Of a stretch of DNA of 64,000 nucleotides, positions 1 through 7,384 are shown piece by piece. The stretch lies in the NCBI RefSeq assembly GCF_002224125.1, contig NZ_NCSM01000007.1:605357-669356 (forward strand), written 5' to 3'. This stretch comes from Streptomyces sp. NBS 14/10 (GTDB lineage Bacteria > Actinomycetota > Actinomycetes > Streptomycetales > Streptomycetaceae). Position 1 is the stretch's first letter; the number at the start of each line of letters is the position of its first letter. The position numbers were made by a program, and so were the translations under genes. Below the pieces are notes generated by a model. That model was not told the DNA's origin, made no database searches, and worked only from the letters and a program-made list of their open reading frames with translations.

Positions 1-722
1 TCGCACAGCGCGTACAGCCCGGCCTGGGCGCGGGCGGCGCGGCGGTTGGCGGGGGTGGGCCAGTCGCGGGGCAGCTTGACCGGGGACAAGGCGCGGGCCC
101 GGGCGCGCTCGTTGAGCATCGGCAGACTGTCCCGGACGACCTCGATGGTCTGCTCGACATCGGAGCCGAACAGAACGCGGCCGACGACGCGCAGCGCGTA
201 GCCGCGCATCTCCTCCACCAGCTCGACGGCCCCATCGGCCCCACCGGGGGTTTCCCGCCAGCGGGCGGCCAGTGCGGCGGCCTCCGAGGTGACGGCGGTG
301 GCGTAGCCCTCGACCCGGCGGCGGGTGAACAGCGGCTGGATGAGCCGGCGCTGGCGCCGGTAGCGCTCGTCCTGGCTGGTGAGCAGGCCGTTGCCGAGGC
401 CATGCCGCAGCTCTTCGTAGATGGCGTTGTCCTTGCGGAAGTTGGCCGCCTCCGTGGCCAGGACCTGCTGGATGCCCTCGGCCGAGAACACGCCGTAGAT
501 CTCCCGCCGCAGACCGGGCGGCCCGGCGCGGAACCGTACGACGTCGCCGTGGTCGCGGCGGGCCCGCAGATACGCCGCCAGCGGATCGCCCAGGAGATCG
601 GCCATCGAGCCGAGCAGCGGCGTCCCGGCCGCGTACGGCGCTTCGGTCACCTCGGTCGCTTCGGTCACTTCGGTCACTTCGGTTACGCCAACCGTCGTGG
701 TCGTGCTCGACTTGGTCGCCAT
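1..722 (-). CDS. Cytochrome P450, N-terminal part (runs off the window start)
   Basis: Heme monooxygenase, probably tailoring the product of the divergent lipid cluster. About 240 N-terminal residues are visible. They include a substrate-entry region with GDVVRFRAGPPG, a helix-C type segment RYRRQRRLIQPLF, and later EEMRGYALRVVGRVLFG, all in the usual P450 order. The I-helix, ExxR and heme-Cys motifs would lie outside the window. The start is the ATG at 722, with GGAG seven bases upstream; it lies 14 bp after the MFS stop, so the two are probably one transcript. The N-terminus has a low-complexity Val-Thr-Glu repeat encoded by 9-bp DNA repeats. The substrate cannot be read from the sequence. 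Confidence 0.9.
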   Translation of the reverse strand, partial: MATKSSTTTTVGVTEVTEVTEATEVTEAPYAAGTPLLGSMADLLGDPLAAYLRARRDHGDVVRFRAGPPGLRREIYGVFSAEGIQQVLATEAANFRKDNAIYEELRHGLGNGLLTSQDERYRRQRRLIQPLFTRRRVEGYATAVTSEAAALAARWRETPGGADGAVELVEEMRGYALRVVGRVLFGSDVEQTIEVVRDSLPMLNERARARALSPVKLPRDWPTPANRRAARAQAGLYALC

Positions 723-736
723 CCTCGTCTCCGGTG

Positions 737-2185
737 TCAGGCCGCCGCCGGGGCCGTGGTGCGGCGTACGGTCACGGCCGCGAGCACCGCCACCCCGGAG
801 GCGAAGCCGATCGAGAGGTACCAGGTGTTGCGCGCTCCGCCGAGCGCGTCGCTCGCGGACGCGGTGACGATGGACACCGCGAGCGCCGTGCCGAGGACGG
901 CGCCGAGCTGGCGGAAGGCCGCGTTGGCCGCGCTGGCGGTGGCCAGCCGGCTGGGTTCGACCCCGGCCAGGGCCACCCCGCCGAGCACCGGCCAGACCAG
1001 ACCGGCGCCCAGCCCCATGACGGCCGCCCCGGGCAGCCAGTGGGTGAGGAAGTCCGGGTCCTGGCCGCCGCCCCAGAACAGCAGCAGGGTGCCGCAGATG
1101 TAGATCAGACAGCCCGCGACGACGACCAGCGGGTCGCCGAACTTCTCGGCGAGGCGGGCGGCCGGCCGGGCCACCAGGGCGCTGGCGAGCGGCGGCGGCG
1201 TGGTGGCCAGGCCCGCGGTGAGCAGGGACCAGTGCCAGTGGCCGGTCAGGAACAGGATGTTGTTCAGGATGACGGCGTAGAAGGTCACCGAGAACAGCAT
1301 CGAGCCGATGTTGCCGCCCACGGCGTTGCGCGAACGCAGCAGATCGAGGGAGACAACCGGGGCCGGATGTCGTGCGCTGCGTACCACCACCGCCGCCGCC
1401 AGCACCGCCCCGCCGACCAGACAGCCGATGGTGCGCCCGCTCGCCCAGTCCCAGTCGGGGGCCTTGACCAGGCCCAGGGCGAGCAGGCCCAGCGAGGCGC
1501 CGAGCAGCGCCGAGCCCAGCACGTCGGGGGTGGGGCCGCTGCGTTCGCGCTGTTCGGTGAGGTGCCGGCCGGCCCATACGGCGACGATCCCGATCGGGAT
1601 GTTCACCAGGAACACCGCCCGCCAGCTCCAGTGCTCGGCGAGCAGCCCGCCGAGGCCGGGCCCGATCCCGGCGGCCAGCGCGGCGGACGCGCTCCAGAGG
1701 GTGATCGCCGCCAGGCGCTTGGCCATGGGGAACATGGGCAGCAGCAGCGCGAGTGAGGTGGGGACGAGGATCGCGGCGCCGACCGCCTGCACCAGCCGGG
1801 CGCCGATGAGGACGGCGGCGGAGTCGGCGATCCCGCAGACCGCGGACGCGATGGTGAACGTGGTGAGCCCCACCGCGAAGGACCGCCGGCAGCCGAGCCG
1901 GTCGGCCGCCCGGCCGGCGGGCATCAGGAGCGCGGCGATCACCACGTTGTAGCCGTTGAGCACCCAGGACAGGGTGGGCAGGTCGGTGGTGTCGAAGGTC
2001 TCGCCGATGTTGGGGAACGCCACGTTCACGATGGTGCTGTCCAGGAACGCCACGAAGGCGCCGAGGCAGCACAGCAGGACCAGTTTGACGGGTGGCTTGG
2101 CGGGTGGGTCGGCAGGTGGGTCGGCGGCGGAATCGCCCGCCGCGGCGTCCCGCGTTCCCTCGGGAGCGACCGGTACGTCGGTCAT
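737..2185 (-). CDS. MFS drug/metabolite exporter, DHA2 (EmrB/QacA) type
   Basis: Proton-driven exporter of 482 aa in the cytoplasmic membrane. After a hydrophilic Pro/Ala-rich N-terminus it shows many hydrophobic segments, consistent with the 14 helices of DHA2 carriers, and the family signature FLDSTIVNVAFPNIG in helix 1. The open frame runs upstream to 2326, but the ATG at 2185 is preceded by AGGAGAGG at good spacing and gives the expected N-terminus. It is the first gene of a leftward pair with the P450 and is divergent from the fatty acyl-AMP ligase operon, so it is a natural candidate for product export or self-protection. Substrate specificity is inferred from context only. Confidence 0.9.
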   Translation of the reverse strand: MTDVPVAPEGTRDAAAGDSAADPPADPPAKPPVKLVLLCCLGAFVAFLDSTIVNVAFPNIGETFDTTDLPTLSWVLNGYNVVIAALLMPAGRAADRLGCRRSFAVGLTTFTIASAVCGIADSAAVLIGARLVQAVGAAILVPTSLALLLPMFPMAKRLAAITLWSASAALAAGIGPGLGGLLAEHWSWRAVFLVNIPIGIVAVWAGRHLTEQRERSGPTPDVLGSALLGASLGLLALGLVKAPDWDWASGRTIGCLVGGAVLAAAVVVRSARHPAPVVSLDLLRSRNAVGGNIGSMLFSVTFYAVILNNILFLTGHWHWSLLTAGLATTPPPLASALVARPAARLAEKFGDPLVVVAGCLIYICGTLLLFWGGGQDPDFLTHWLPGAAVMGLGAGLVWPVLGGVALAGVEPSRLATASAANAAFRQLGAVLGTALAVSIVTASASDALGGARNTWYLSIGFASGVAVLAAVTVRRTTAPAAA

Positions 2186-2422
2186 GGGTGTCCTCTCCTG
2201 GACAGGCACGCGGTCGTTGAGCACCGATCCTTCACCCTGGTTCAGCCGATCACGATGCTCGTTGTTACCCGTGAGTGTCAATCCCCCCAGCGGGCCCACG
2301 AAACCCGTCCGCAAGTCCTCAACCACCCGTCACCATAAGATCATTGACCACTCGTCAGCGTTGCTGTAACACTTGCTCGCCGTATCGATCACGGGGGTCG
2401 ATCACGGGGGGAGACGGCTCAG
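2186..2422. promoter_or_regulatory. Divergent promoter region between MFS/P450 and the acyl-AMP ligase operon
   Basis: A 237-bp gap between two divergent operons. On the plus strand TTGACC (2344-2349) and TAACAC (2367-2372) are separated by 17 bp, a plausible promoter for the rightward operon. On the minus strand a perfect TTGACA (complement of 2276-2281) could be a -35 box for the exporter, with a poorer -10. The direct repeat gatcacggggg just before 2411 is also visible. Elements were judged by eye. Confidence 0.4.
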
Positions 2423-4234
2423 TTGGCTGGTCCACATGGGCGCGGTGGCGGAAGCTTCGCGCGGCTGCTGCGTGAGCGGGCGGCGCACGAGCCCGACGCC
2501 CTCGCCTACCGGTTCGTGGCAGACGACGAGTCGGCCGCCGAGATCACCTACGCCGAGCTCGACGCGCGCGCCCGCGCCGTCGCGGCCCGGCTGTCGGCCG
2601 CCACCGACGGGCGGCCGGACCCGGCGCTGCTGCTCTTCGCGCCCGGCCTCGACTATCTCGCGGGGCTGTTCGGCTGCATCTACGCCGGGGTGCCCGCGGT
2701 GCCCGCCTTCCCGCCCGACCCGGCGCGCCTGGCCCGTACGATGCCGCGGCTCGCCGCCATCATCGAGGACACCGGCTCGGACACCGTGCTGACCACCTCG
2801 GACATCGCGCCGCTGCTGGCCGACTGGCTGACCACGGCGCTCGGCGGCCGCACGCCCCGGCTGATCGCGACCGACCTGGCGGACCCCACCGGCGCCCCCA
2901 CCGACGAGGGTCCGCTGCCGGAGATCCGGCCCGACCGGCTGGCGCTGCTCCAGTACACCTCGGGGTCGACATCGCTGCCGCGCGGCGTCATGCTCAGCCA
3001 CGCCCAGCTGCTCGACAACTCCCTGGAGATCGCCCGCGGGTTCGGGCTGCACCAGGGCAGTTCGGGCGGCGTCTGGCTGCCCCCGTACCACGACATGGGG
3101 CTGATCGGCGGCATCCTCACCCCGCTGTCCACCGGCATTCCGGTGACGCTCATGTCGCCCGTGACGTTTCTGCGCCGCCCGCTGTCCTGGCTGCGCATGG
3201 TCTCCCGCTACGGCGTGACGGTCACCGGCGGCCCGAACTTCGCATACGACCTGTGCGTACGGCGCGCGAAGGACGCGGACCTGGAAGGGCTCGACCTGTC
3301 GGGGGTGGAGCTCGTCTTCACCGGCGCCGAGCCGGTCCGCGCCGACACCATGGCGCGCTTCGCCGAACGTTTCGCGCCGTGCGGCTTCAGAGCCGAGTCG
3401 TTCTATCCGTGTTACGGGCTCGCGGAGGCGACTCTGTTCGTGACCGGCGGTAAACCTCTGGGCGGCTGGCGCTCGGTGTCGGTCGCGCGCGACGCGCTCG
3501 AGGCACACGGTACGGCCCGCCCGGCCGCGCCGCGGGAGCACTCGCGGTCGCTGGTGAGCTGCGGCTCCCCCGGCCCGGGGACCAGGCTGCTGATCGCCGA
3601 CCCGGCCACCGGCGAACCGCTGGGCGAGGGCGCGGTGGGCGAGATCTGGATCGACTCGCCGAGCGTCGCCGACGGCTACTGGCGGCGCCCGCAGGACACC
3701 GACGCCACCTTCGGCGCCACGACCACCACCGGCGACGGCCCCTATCTGCGCACCGGCGACCTCGGGTTCGTCCTGGACGGCGAGCTGTTCCCGGCGGGGC
3801 GGCTGAAGGACCTGATCGTCGTCAACGGGCGCAACTACCACCCCGTCGACATCGAGCGGGTCTGCGAGGCCGAGGTCACCGGCATCCGCCGCAACTGCGG
3901 CGCCGCCTTCGCGGTCGAGGACGACGAGGGCGCCGCCGAGCGGCTGGTGCTGGTTTACGAGGCGGATCCCGCAGAAGAGGCGGCAGAAGGGGCAGAGGAG
4001 CAGTACGCGGCGGCCGTCGAGGGGATCCGGCGGACGGTCTCGATGGAGCTGAGCGTCCCTCCGTACACCGTGGTCCTGGTGCGGCCCCGGACCATCCCCA
4101 AGACATCGAGCGGCAAGGTGCAGCGCTGGCTGGCCCGCCGCCAATTCCTCGCCGGTGAGCTCGACGAGCTCGCCCGCTGGCAGGCTCCCGCCCGGCCCGC
4201 ACCCGATATGACCACATCCACGAGGGGGAACTGA
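2423..4234 (+). CDS. Fatty acyl-AMP ligase (FAAL)
   Basis: Adenylates a fatty acid and is expected to pass it to the phosphopantetheine arm of the nearby carrier protein rather than to CoA. Length (603 aa) is usual for FAALs. The adenylation core YTSGSTSLPRGV starts near residue 178. The motif WLPPYHDMGL (from residue 218) is typical of FAALs as opposed to acyl-CoA synthetases. Further core motifs are CYGLAEATLFV, YLRTGDLGF and a C-terminal KTSSGKVQRW with the catalytic Lys. The TTG start at 2423 follows a purine-rich GGGGGAG about nine bases upstream; a slightly different start is possible. First gene of a tightly packed operon, with its stop one base before the next start. No NRPS or PKS module follows. 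Confidence 0.93.
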   Translation: MAGPHGRGGGSFARLLRERAAHEPDALAYRFVADDESAAEITYAELDARARAVAARLSAATDGRPDPALLLFAPGLDYLAGLFGCIYAGVPAVPAFPPDPARLARTMPRLAAIIEDTGSDTVLTTSDIAPLLADWLTTALGGRTPRLIATDLADPTGAPTDEGPLPEIRPDRLALLQYTSGSTSLPRGVMLSHAQLLDNSLEIARGFGLHQGSSGGVWLPPYHDMGLIGGILTPLSTGIPVTLMSPVTFLRRPLSWLRMVSRYGVTVTGGPNFAYDLCVRRAKDADLEGLDLSGVELVFTGAEPVRADTMARFAERFAPCGFRAESFYPCYGLAEATLFVTGGKPLGGWRSVSVARDALEAHGTARPAAPREHSRSLVSCGSPGPGTRLLIADPATGEPLGEGAVGEIWIDSPSVADGYWRRPQDTDATFGATTTTGDGPYLRTGDLGFVLDGELFPAGRLKDLIVVNGRNYHPVDIERVCEAEVTGIRRNCGAAFAVEDDEGAAERLVLVYEADPAEEAAEGAEEQYAAAVEGIRRTVSMELSVPPYTVVLVRPRTIPKTSSGKVQRWLARRQFLAGELDELARWQAPARPAPDMTTSTRGN

Positions 4235-4235
4235 A

Positions 4236-4502
4236 GTGATCGTCAAAGTGCGGGGCGTCCTGCTCCGGTTCACCGACTACGAGAGCGAGATCGAGGTCGG
4301 CGGCGACACCGTGCGCGACGGTCTTGCGGCGCTGACCGACCGCTACCCGGACCTGGCCGAGGTGCTGATGGACCGCGAGGGAAGCGTACGCGCCACGCAT
4401 CTGATCGCCCTCAACGGCGAAAAGCTCACCCTGAACGAGCTGGACCGGGAGGCCACCGAGGACGACCGCGTGGACATCGTCACCGCGATATCCGGGGGCT
4501 GA
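4236..4502 (+). CDS. MoaD/ThiS-family ubiquitin-like sulfur-carrier protein
   Basis: Small beta-grasp protein (88 aa) ending in Ser-Gly-Gly, the C-terminus that MoaD, ThiS and CysO proteins convert to a thiocarboxylate. The central segment ALNGEKLTLNELDREATEDD and the closing VDIVTAISGG fit the family. The GTG start lies one base after the acyl-AMP ligase stop. No activating enzyme (MoeB/ThiF type) or desulfurase is encoded in the visible window, so it would have to use a general cellular one. Its place inside a lipid-activation operon is unusual. It could deliver sulfur to an acyl-adenylate, or serve as a protein partner; neither can be decided from sequence. Confidence 0.82.
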   Translation: MIVKVRGVLLRFTDYESEIEVGGDTVRDGLAALTDRYPDLAEVLMDREGSVRATHLIALNGEKLTLNELDREATEDDRVDIVTAISGG

Positions 4503-4507
4503 CCCCG

Positions 4508-5344
4508 ATGCCGCGCAGCTCCACGTACGAGGTCGTGCTCGACGCGAGCCTGTTCACCCCGGCCCAGCTCCAGCCCACCGCCGTCGGGCGGCTCGCGTTC
4601 CAGGCCGGCACCCGCTGGCTGCGCGACCATGTGTGCAGCCACCGCACGCTGGTGTCCGAGCACCAGGTGGGGTTTGTGCTGTGGGCCTGGCAGCTGGAGT
4701 ACGAGCAACCCCTGCGGTTCCTCGACGCCGACGAGGCGCAGGTCGAGGTGCGCGCCCGGGTGCGCGGGCCGCGCTCGTCGCAGCTGGAGATGGAGATGAC
4801 GGTCTCGGGCCCGGCGGGCGTGGCGGTGCGCACCCGCGCCACCTCGGTACCGCTGCGACTCAGCGGCGACCGGGCCCTCTCGGGCGCGCCGACGACGCTG
4901 CCGGACTCGTTCGTGGCGGGCTTCCACGAGGACGAGGTCGAGCGCTCCCCCTATCTGTCGCCGGTGCGCGGGCTGTTGGGCGGGTACGAGCGCGAGGGCG
5001 AGCGCATCGCCGCCCACACCACGACGTTCCGGGTCCACCGCCACCACTGCGAGGTGGCCGACCAGTGGTACTGGGTCGAATCCCTCGGGTTCGCGGGCGG
5101 CGCGCGCGAGGAGTGCGTGATGCAACACGGCGGGAAGGCGCCCGAGCTGCGGCGTGCGCTGGCCGAGGGGATCCGCCGGGTCGACGCGACCTGGCTGCGG
5201 GCCGGTCAGCTGTGGGATCAGCTGCGGGTGCACACCACGGTCTACCGCCATGACGGGCGGCTCGCGTTCGTCCATGAGCTGGGACCGGCTGAGGATGACG
5301 GCTTCGAAGGCGGGCCGTACGCGATCGTGGTGGAGCACGTATGA
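4508..5344 (+). CDS. Double-hotdog thioesterase-like protein
   Basis: A 278-aa protein that looks like two hotdog folds in tandem, as in acyl-ACP thioesterases. The N-terminal half contains WLRDHVCSHRTLVSE and WAWQLEYEQPLRFLDADEAQ. The C-terminal half contains RHHCEVADQWYWVESLGF, resembling the second-domain region of FatA/FatB-like enzymes. I cannot place the catalytic residues with confidence. Starts six bases after the sulfur-carrier stop, and its own stop overlaps the next start (ATGA), so translation is coupled. A role in releasing or modifying the acyl chain from the carrier protein is inferred from fold and context. It might instead be a dehydratase-like or 3-hydroxyacyl-binding hotdog protein. 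Confidence 0.6.
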   Translation: MPRSSTYEVVLDASLFTPAQLQPTAVGRLAFQAGTRWLRDHVCSHRTLVSEHQVGFVLWAWQLEYEQPLRFLDADEAQVEVRARVRGPRSSQLEMEMTVSGPAGVAVRTRATSVPLRLSGDRALSGAPTTLPDSFVAGFHEDEVERSPYLSPVRGLLGGYEREGERIAAHTTTFRVHRHHCEVADQWYWVESLGFAGGAREECVMQHGGKAPELRRALAEGIRRVDATWLRAGQLWDQLRVHTTVYRHDGRLAFVHELGPAEDDGFEGGPYAIVVEHV

Positions 5345-7077
5345 CCGGGGCATCGCCGGCCATTTTTCCGGCGTTTCCGGCGTTTGCGGCGGCGGAGGAG
5401 CTGGAGCGGGCGCTGGGCTGTCCGTTCGATCCGGACACCGGTATGTCGCTGGCGCGCGGCGTACGCGCGGACGATCTGGAGGCCGAGCCCACCGCGGCGT
5501 ACGAGGCGGCCTGGGCGGCCGGGCTGCATGAGCATCTGGTGCCGGTCGCCGAGGGCGGCCGGCTCGGCTCGTTCGAATCGCTGCTGGCCGTGGTGCGCGC
5601 CGCCTCGCGCCGGGAGCTCGCGGTCTCGGTCGGGTTCGGCTCGACCCTGCTGGCCACCGCGCCGGTGTGGACCTGGGGCGACGACGCCCAGCGGCGCCGG
5701 GTCGCCGAGCTGGCGCTCGGCCGCGCCTGGGGCACCGCCGGGATCAGCGAGGAGGCGGCGGGCAGCGATCTGCTCGCCACCGCCACCCGCGCGGCGCCCA
5801 CGGGCGACGGGTTTGTGCTGAACGGGAAGAAGTGGCTGGTCGGCAATGGCAGACGGTCCTCGTTCGCGACCGTGCTGGCCGCCTCCGACCCGTCCTTCGG
5901 GCTGTTCCTGGTCGACTTCGAGGCCGTCGGCGGCGACGCGGTGCGGCGGCTGCCGAAGGTGCCCACCCACGGACTGCGCGGCCACGACCTGAGCGGCTTC
6001 GTCCTCGACGACTGCCGGATCGGCTCCGGCGCCGTGCTCGGACGGCCGGGCCGCGGCGTCGAAATGGTCACCGGCATGCTCCAGTTCACCCGCACGCTGG
6101 TGGGCGGGAGCAGCCTCGGCGCCGCCGACACGGCGCTGCGCATCGCGCTCCGGCATGCGCGCGGGCGGGTGCTGTACGGCGAGCCGGCGCTGGCGCTGGC
6201 CCCCGTGCGCTCGCTGCTGGCGCGCGCCTTCGCCGATCTGCTGATCGCGGAGTGCACCGGCCTGGCCGCGGCGCGCGCCCTCGATGTGGCGCGGCAGCGG
6301 ATGGCGCTGTGGTCCGCGGTGGCGAAGTACGTGGTGCCCGCGCTCTGCGTGGACGCCGTGAACGCGTGCGGCGAGGTGCTGAGCGCGCGGGCGTATCTGC
6401 GCGAAGGGGTCGCGGACGGGGCGTTCCAGAAGCTGGTGCGCGATGTGGCGATCACCCCCGTGTTCGAGGGCACCCAGCTGGTGCAGCTGGACACGGTCCG
6501 CGCCCAACTGGTCAGCGGGGCGCGGCGGCGGGCCGGGGGGCAGCGGGCCGAGGTCCCGCTGCCGCTGCTGTTCGGGTTCGGCGAGCCGGTGACCCCGGTG
6601 GCGCCCCGGGACCAGCGCCCGTCGCTGACGTACGGGGCCGCCGACGAGGTGGTCGACCTCCTCGACGAGGCGGTGGCGGAGCTGGGCGACGACCAGGAGC
6701 TGTTCTCGCTCGGGCACACGCTGCTGAAGGTCCGCGACGAGACGCGGGAGACGCTGCGCGCGCTCGGCACGGCGCGGGACTCCGAGGCGTACGAGGCGGC
6801 CCGCCGGCACTGTCTGGTGCATGCGGGCGCCTGCTGTCTGCACACCTGGCTGCGGCGCCGGGACGCGCTCGGCGGCCTGGCCGCCGACCGGGCCTGGCTC
6901 TCGGCCGCGCTGCGCCGCGTGGTGGAACGGCTGGGGTTCCCGGTCGGACCGGACCGGGAGGCCGAGGACCGGCTGGTGCGCCGGCTCGCAGACCTTGACG
7001 ACGACGATCGGGCGTTCTCCCTCGTACCGCTGCGGCTCGCCCCGCAGTACCGGGGGTCCGCGCCGGGCCCCGTCTAA
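5341..7077 (+). CDS. Acyl-CoA/acyl-ACP dehydrogenase with C-terminal extension
   Basis: FAD-dependent alpha,beta-dehydrogenase of the acyl-CoA dehydrogenase superfamily. Residues 1-400 cover the usual three domains, with GTAGISEEAAGSDL (flavin/substrate loop) and VLNGKKWLVGNG. The motif ITPVFEGTQLVQLDTV carries Glu376 at the position of the classic catalytic base. Normal family length is about 380-400 aa; here about 180 extra residues follow, mostly helical with a Leu/Arg-rich pattern, without a recognised motif. The start overlaps the upstream stop by four bases. Together with the ligase and carrier protein it probably introduces a double bond into a carrier-bound acyl chain, as acyl-CoA dehydrogenases do in ramoplanin/enduracidin-type lipid tails. 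Confidence 0.88.
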   Translation: MTGASPAIFPAFPAFAAAEELERALGCPFDPDTGMSLARGVRADDLEAEPTAAYEAAWAAGLHEHLVPVAEGGRLGSFESLLAVVRAASRRELAVSVGFGSTLLATAPVWTWGDDAQRRRVAELALGRAWGTAGISEEAAGSDLLATATRAAPTGDGFVLNGKKWLVGNGRRSSFATVLAASDPSFGLFLVDFEAVGGDAVRRLPKVPTHGLRGHDLSGFVLDDCRIGSGAVLGRPGRGVEMVTGMLQFTRTLVGGSSLGAADTALRIALRHARGRVLYGEPALALAPVRSLLARAFADLLIAECTGLAAARALDVARQRMALWSAVAKYVVPALCVDAVNACGEVLSARAYLREGVADGAFQKLVRDVAITPVFEGTQLVQLDTVRAQLVSGARRRAGGQRAEVPLPLLFGFGEPVTPVAPRDQRPSLTYGAADEVVDLLDEAVAELGDDQELFSLGHTLLKVRDETRETLRALGTARDSEAYEAARRHCLVHAGACCLHTWLRRRDALGGLAADRAWLSAALRRVVERLGFPVGPDREAEDRLVRRLADLDDDDRAFSLVPLRLAPQYRGSAPGPV

Positions 7078-7111
7078 GCCGTATTCAGGCCGCTTGTAGG
7101 AGGACGACGCC

Positions 7112-7384
7112 ATGACCACCGAACACCGCGACGGCACCGCCGAGTCCGCCGGCGCCTGGCTGCCCTCGCTGATCGGGGAGCTGCTGGGCCTCGACGGGCG
7201 GCGGCTGCCCGTCGACCGGCCGCTGGGCGAGATCGGCATCGACTCGCTCACCGCGGCCCAGCTCTCCGTCGAGGTCGAGGAGCGCACCGGCGCCACCATC
7301 CCGCTGGAGCGGTTCCTCGGCGAGGAGACGCTTGCGGACCTGGTGCGCGAGCTGGACGCAGACGCCCAGGAGGTCGGCGCATGA
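7112..7384 (+). CDS. Acyl carrier protein
   Basis: Free-standing 90-aa carrier protein. The phosphopantetheine site IGIDSLTAAQ has Ser45, and the flanking acidic helices and PLERFLGEETLADLV match the fold. Start at ATG 7112, preceded by TAGGAGGACG, an excellent ribosome site. The stop overlaps the next gene (ATGA). It is the expected acceptor for the acyl-AMP made by the ligase and the probable substrate platform for both dehydrogenases. A phosphopantetheinyl transferase is not encoded nearby. Confidence 0.93.
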   Translation: MTTEHRDGTAESAGAWLPSLIGELLGLDGRRLPVDRPLGEIGIDSLTAAQLSVEVEERTGATIPLERFLGEETLADLVRELDADAQEVGA

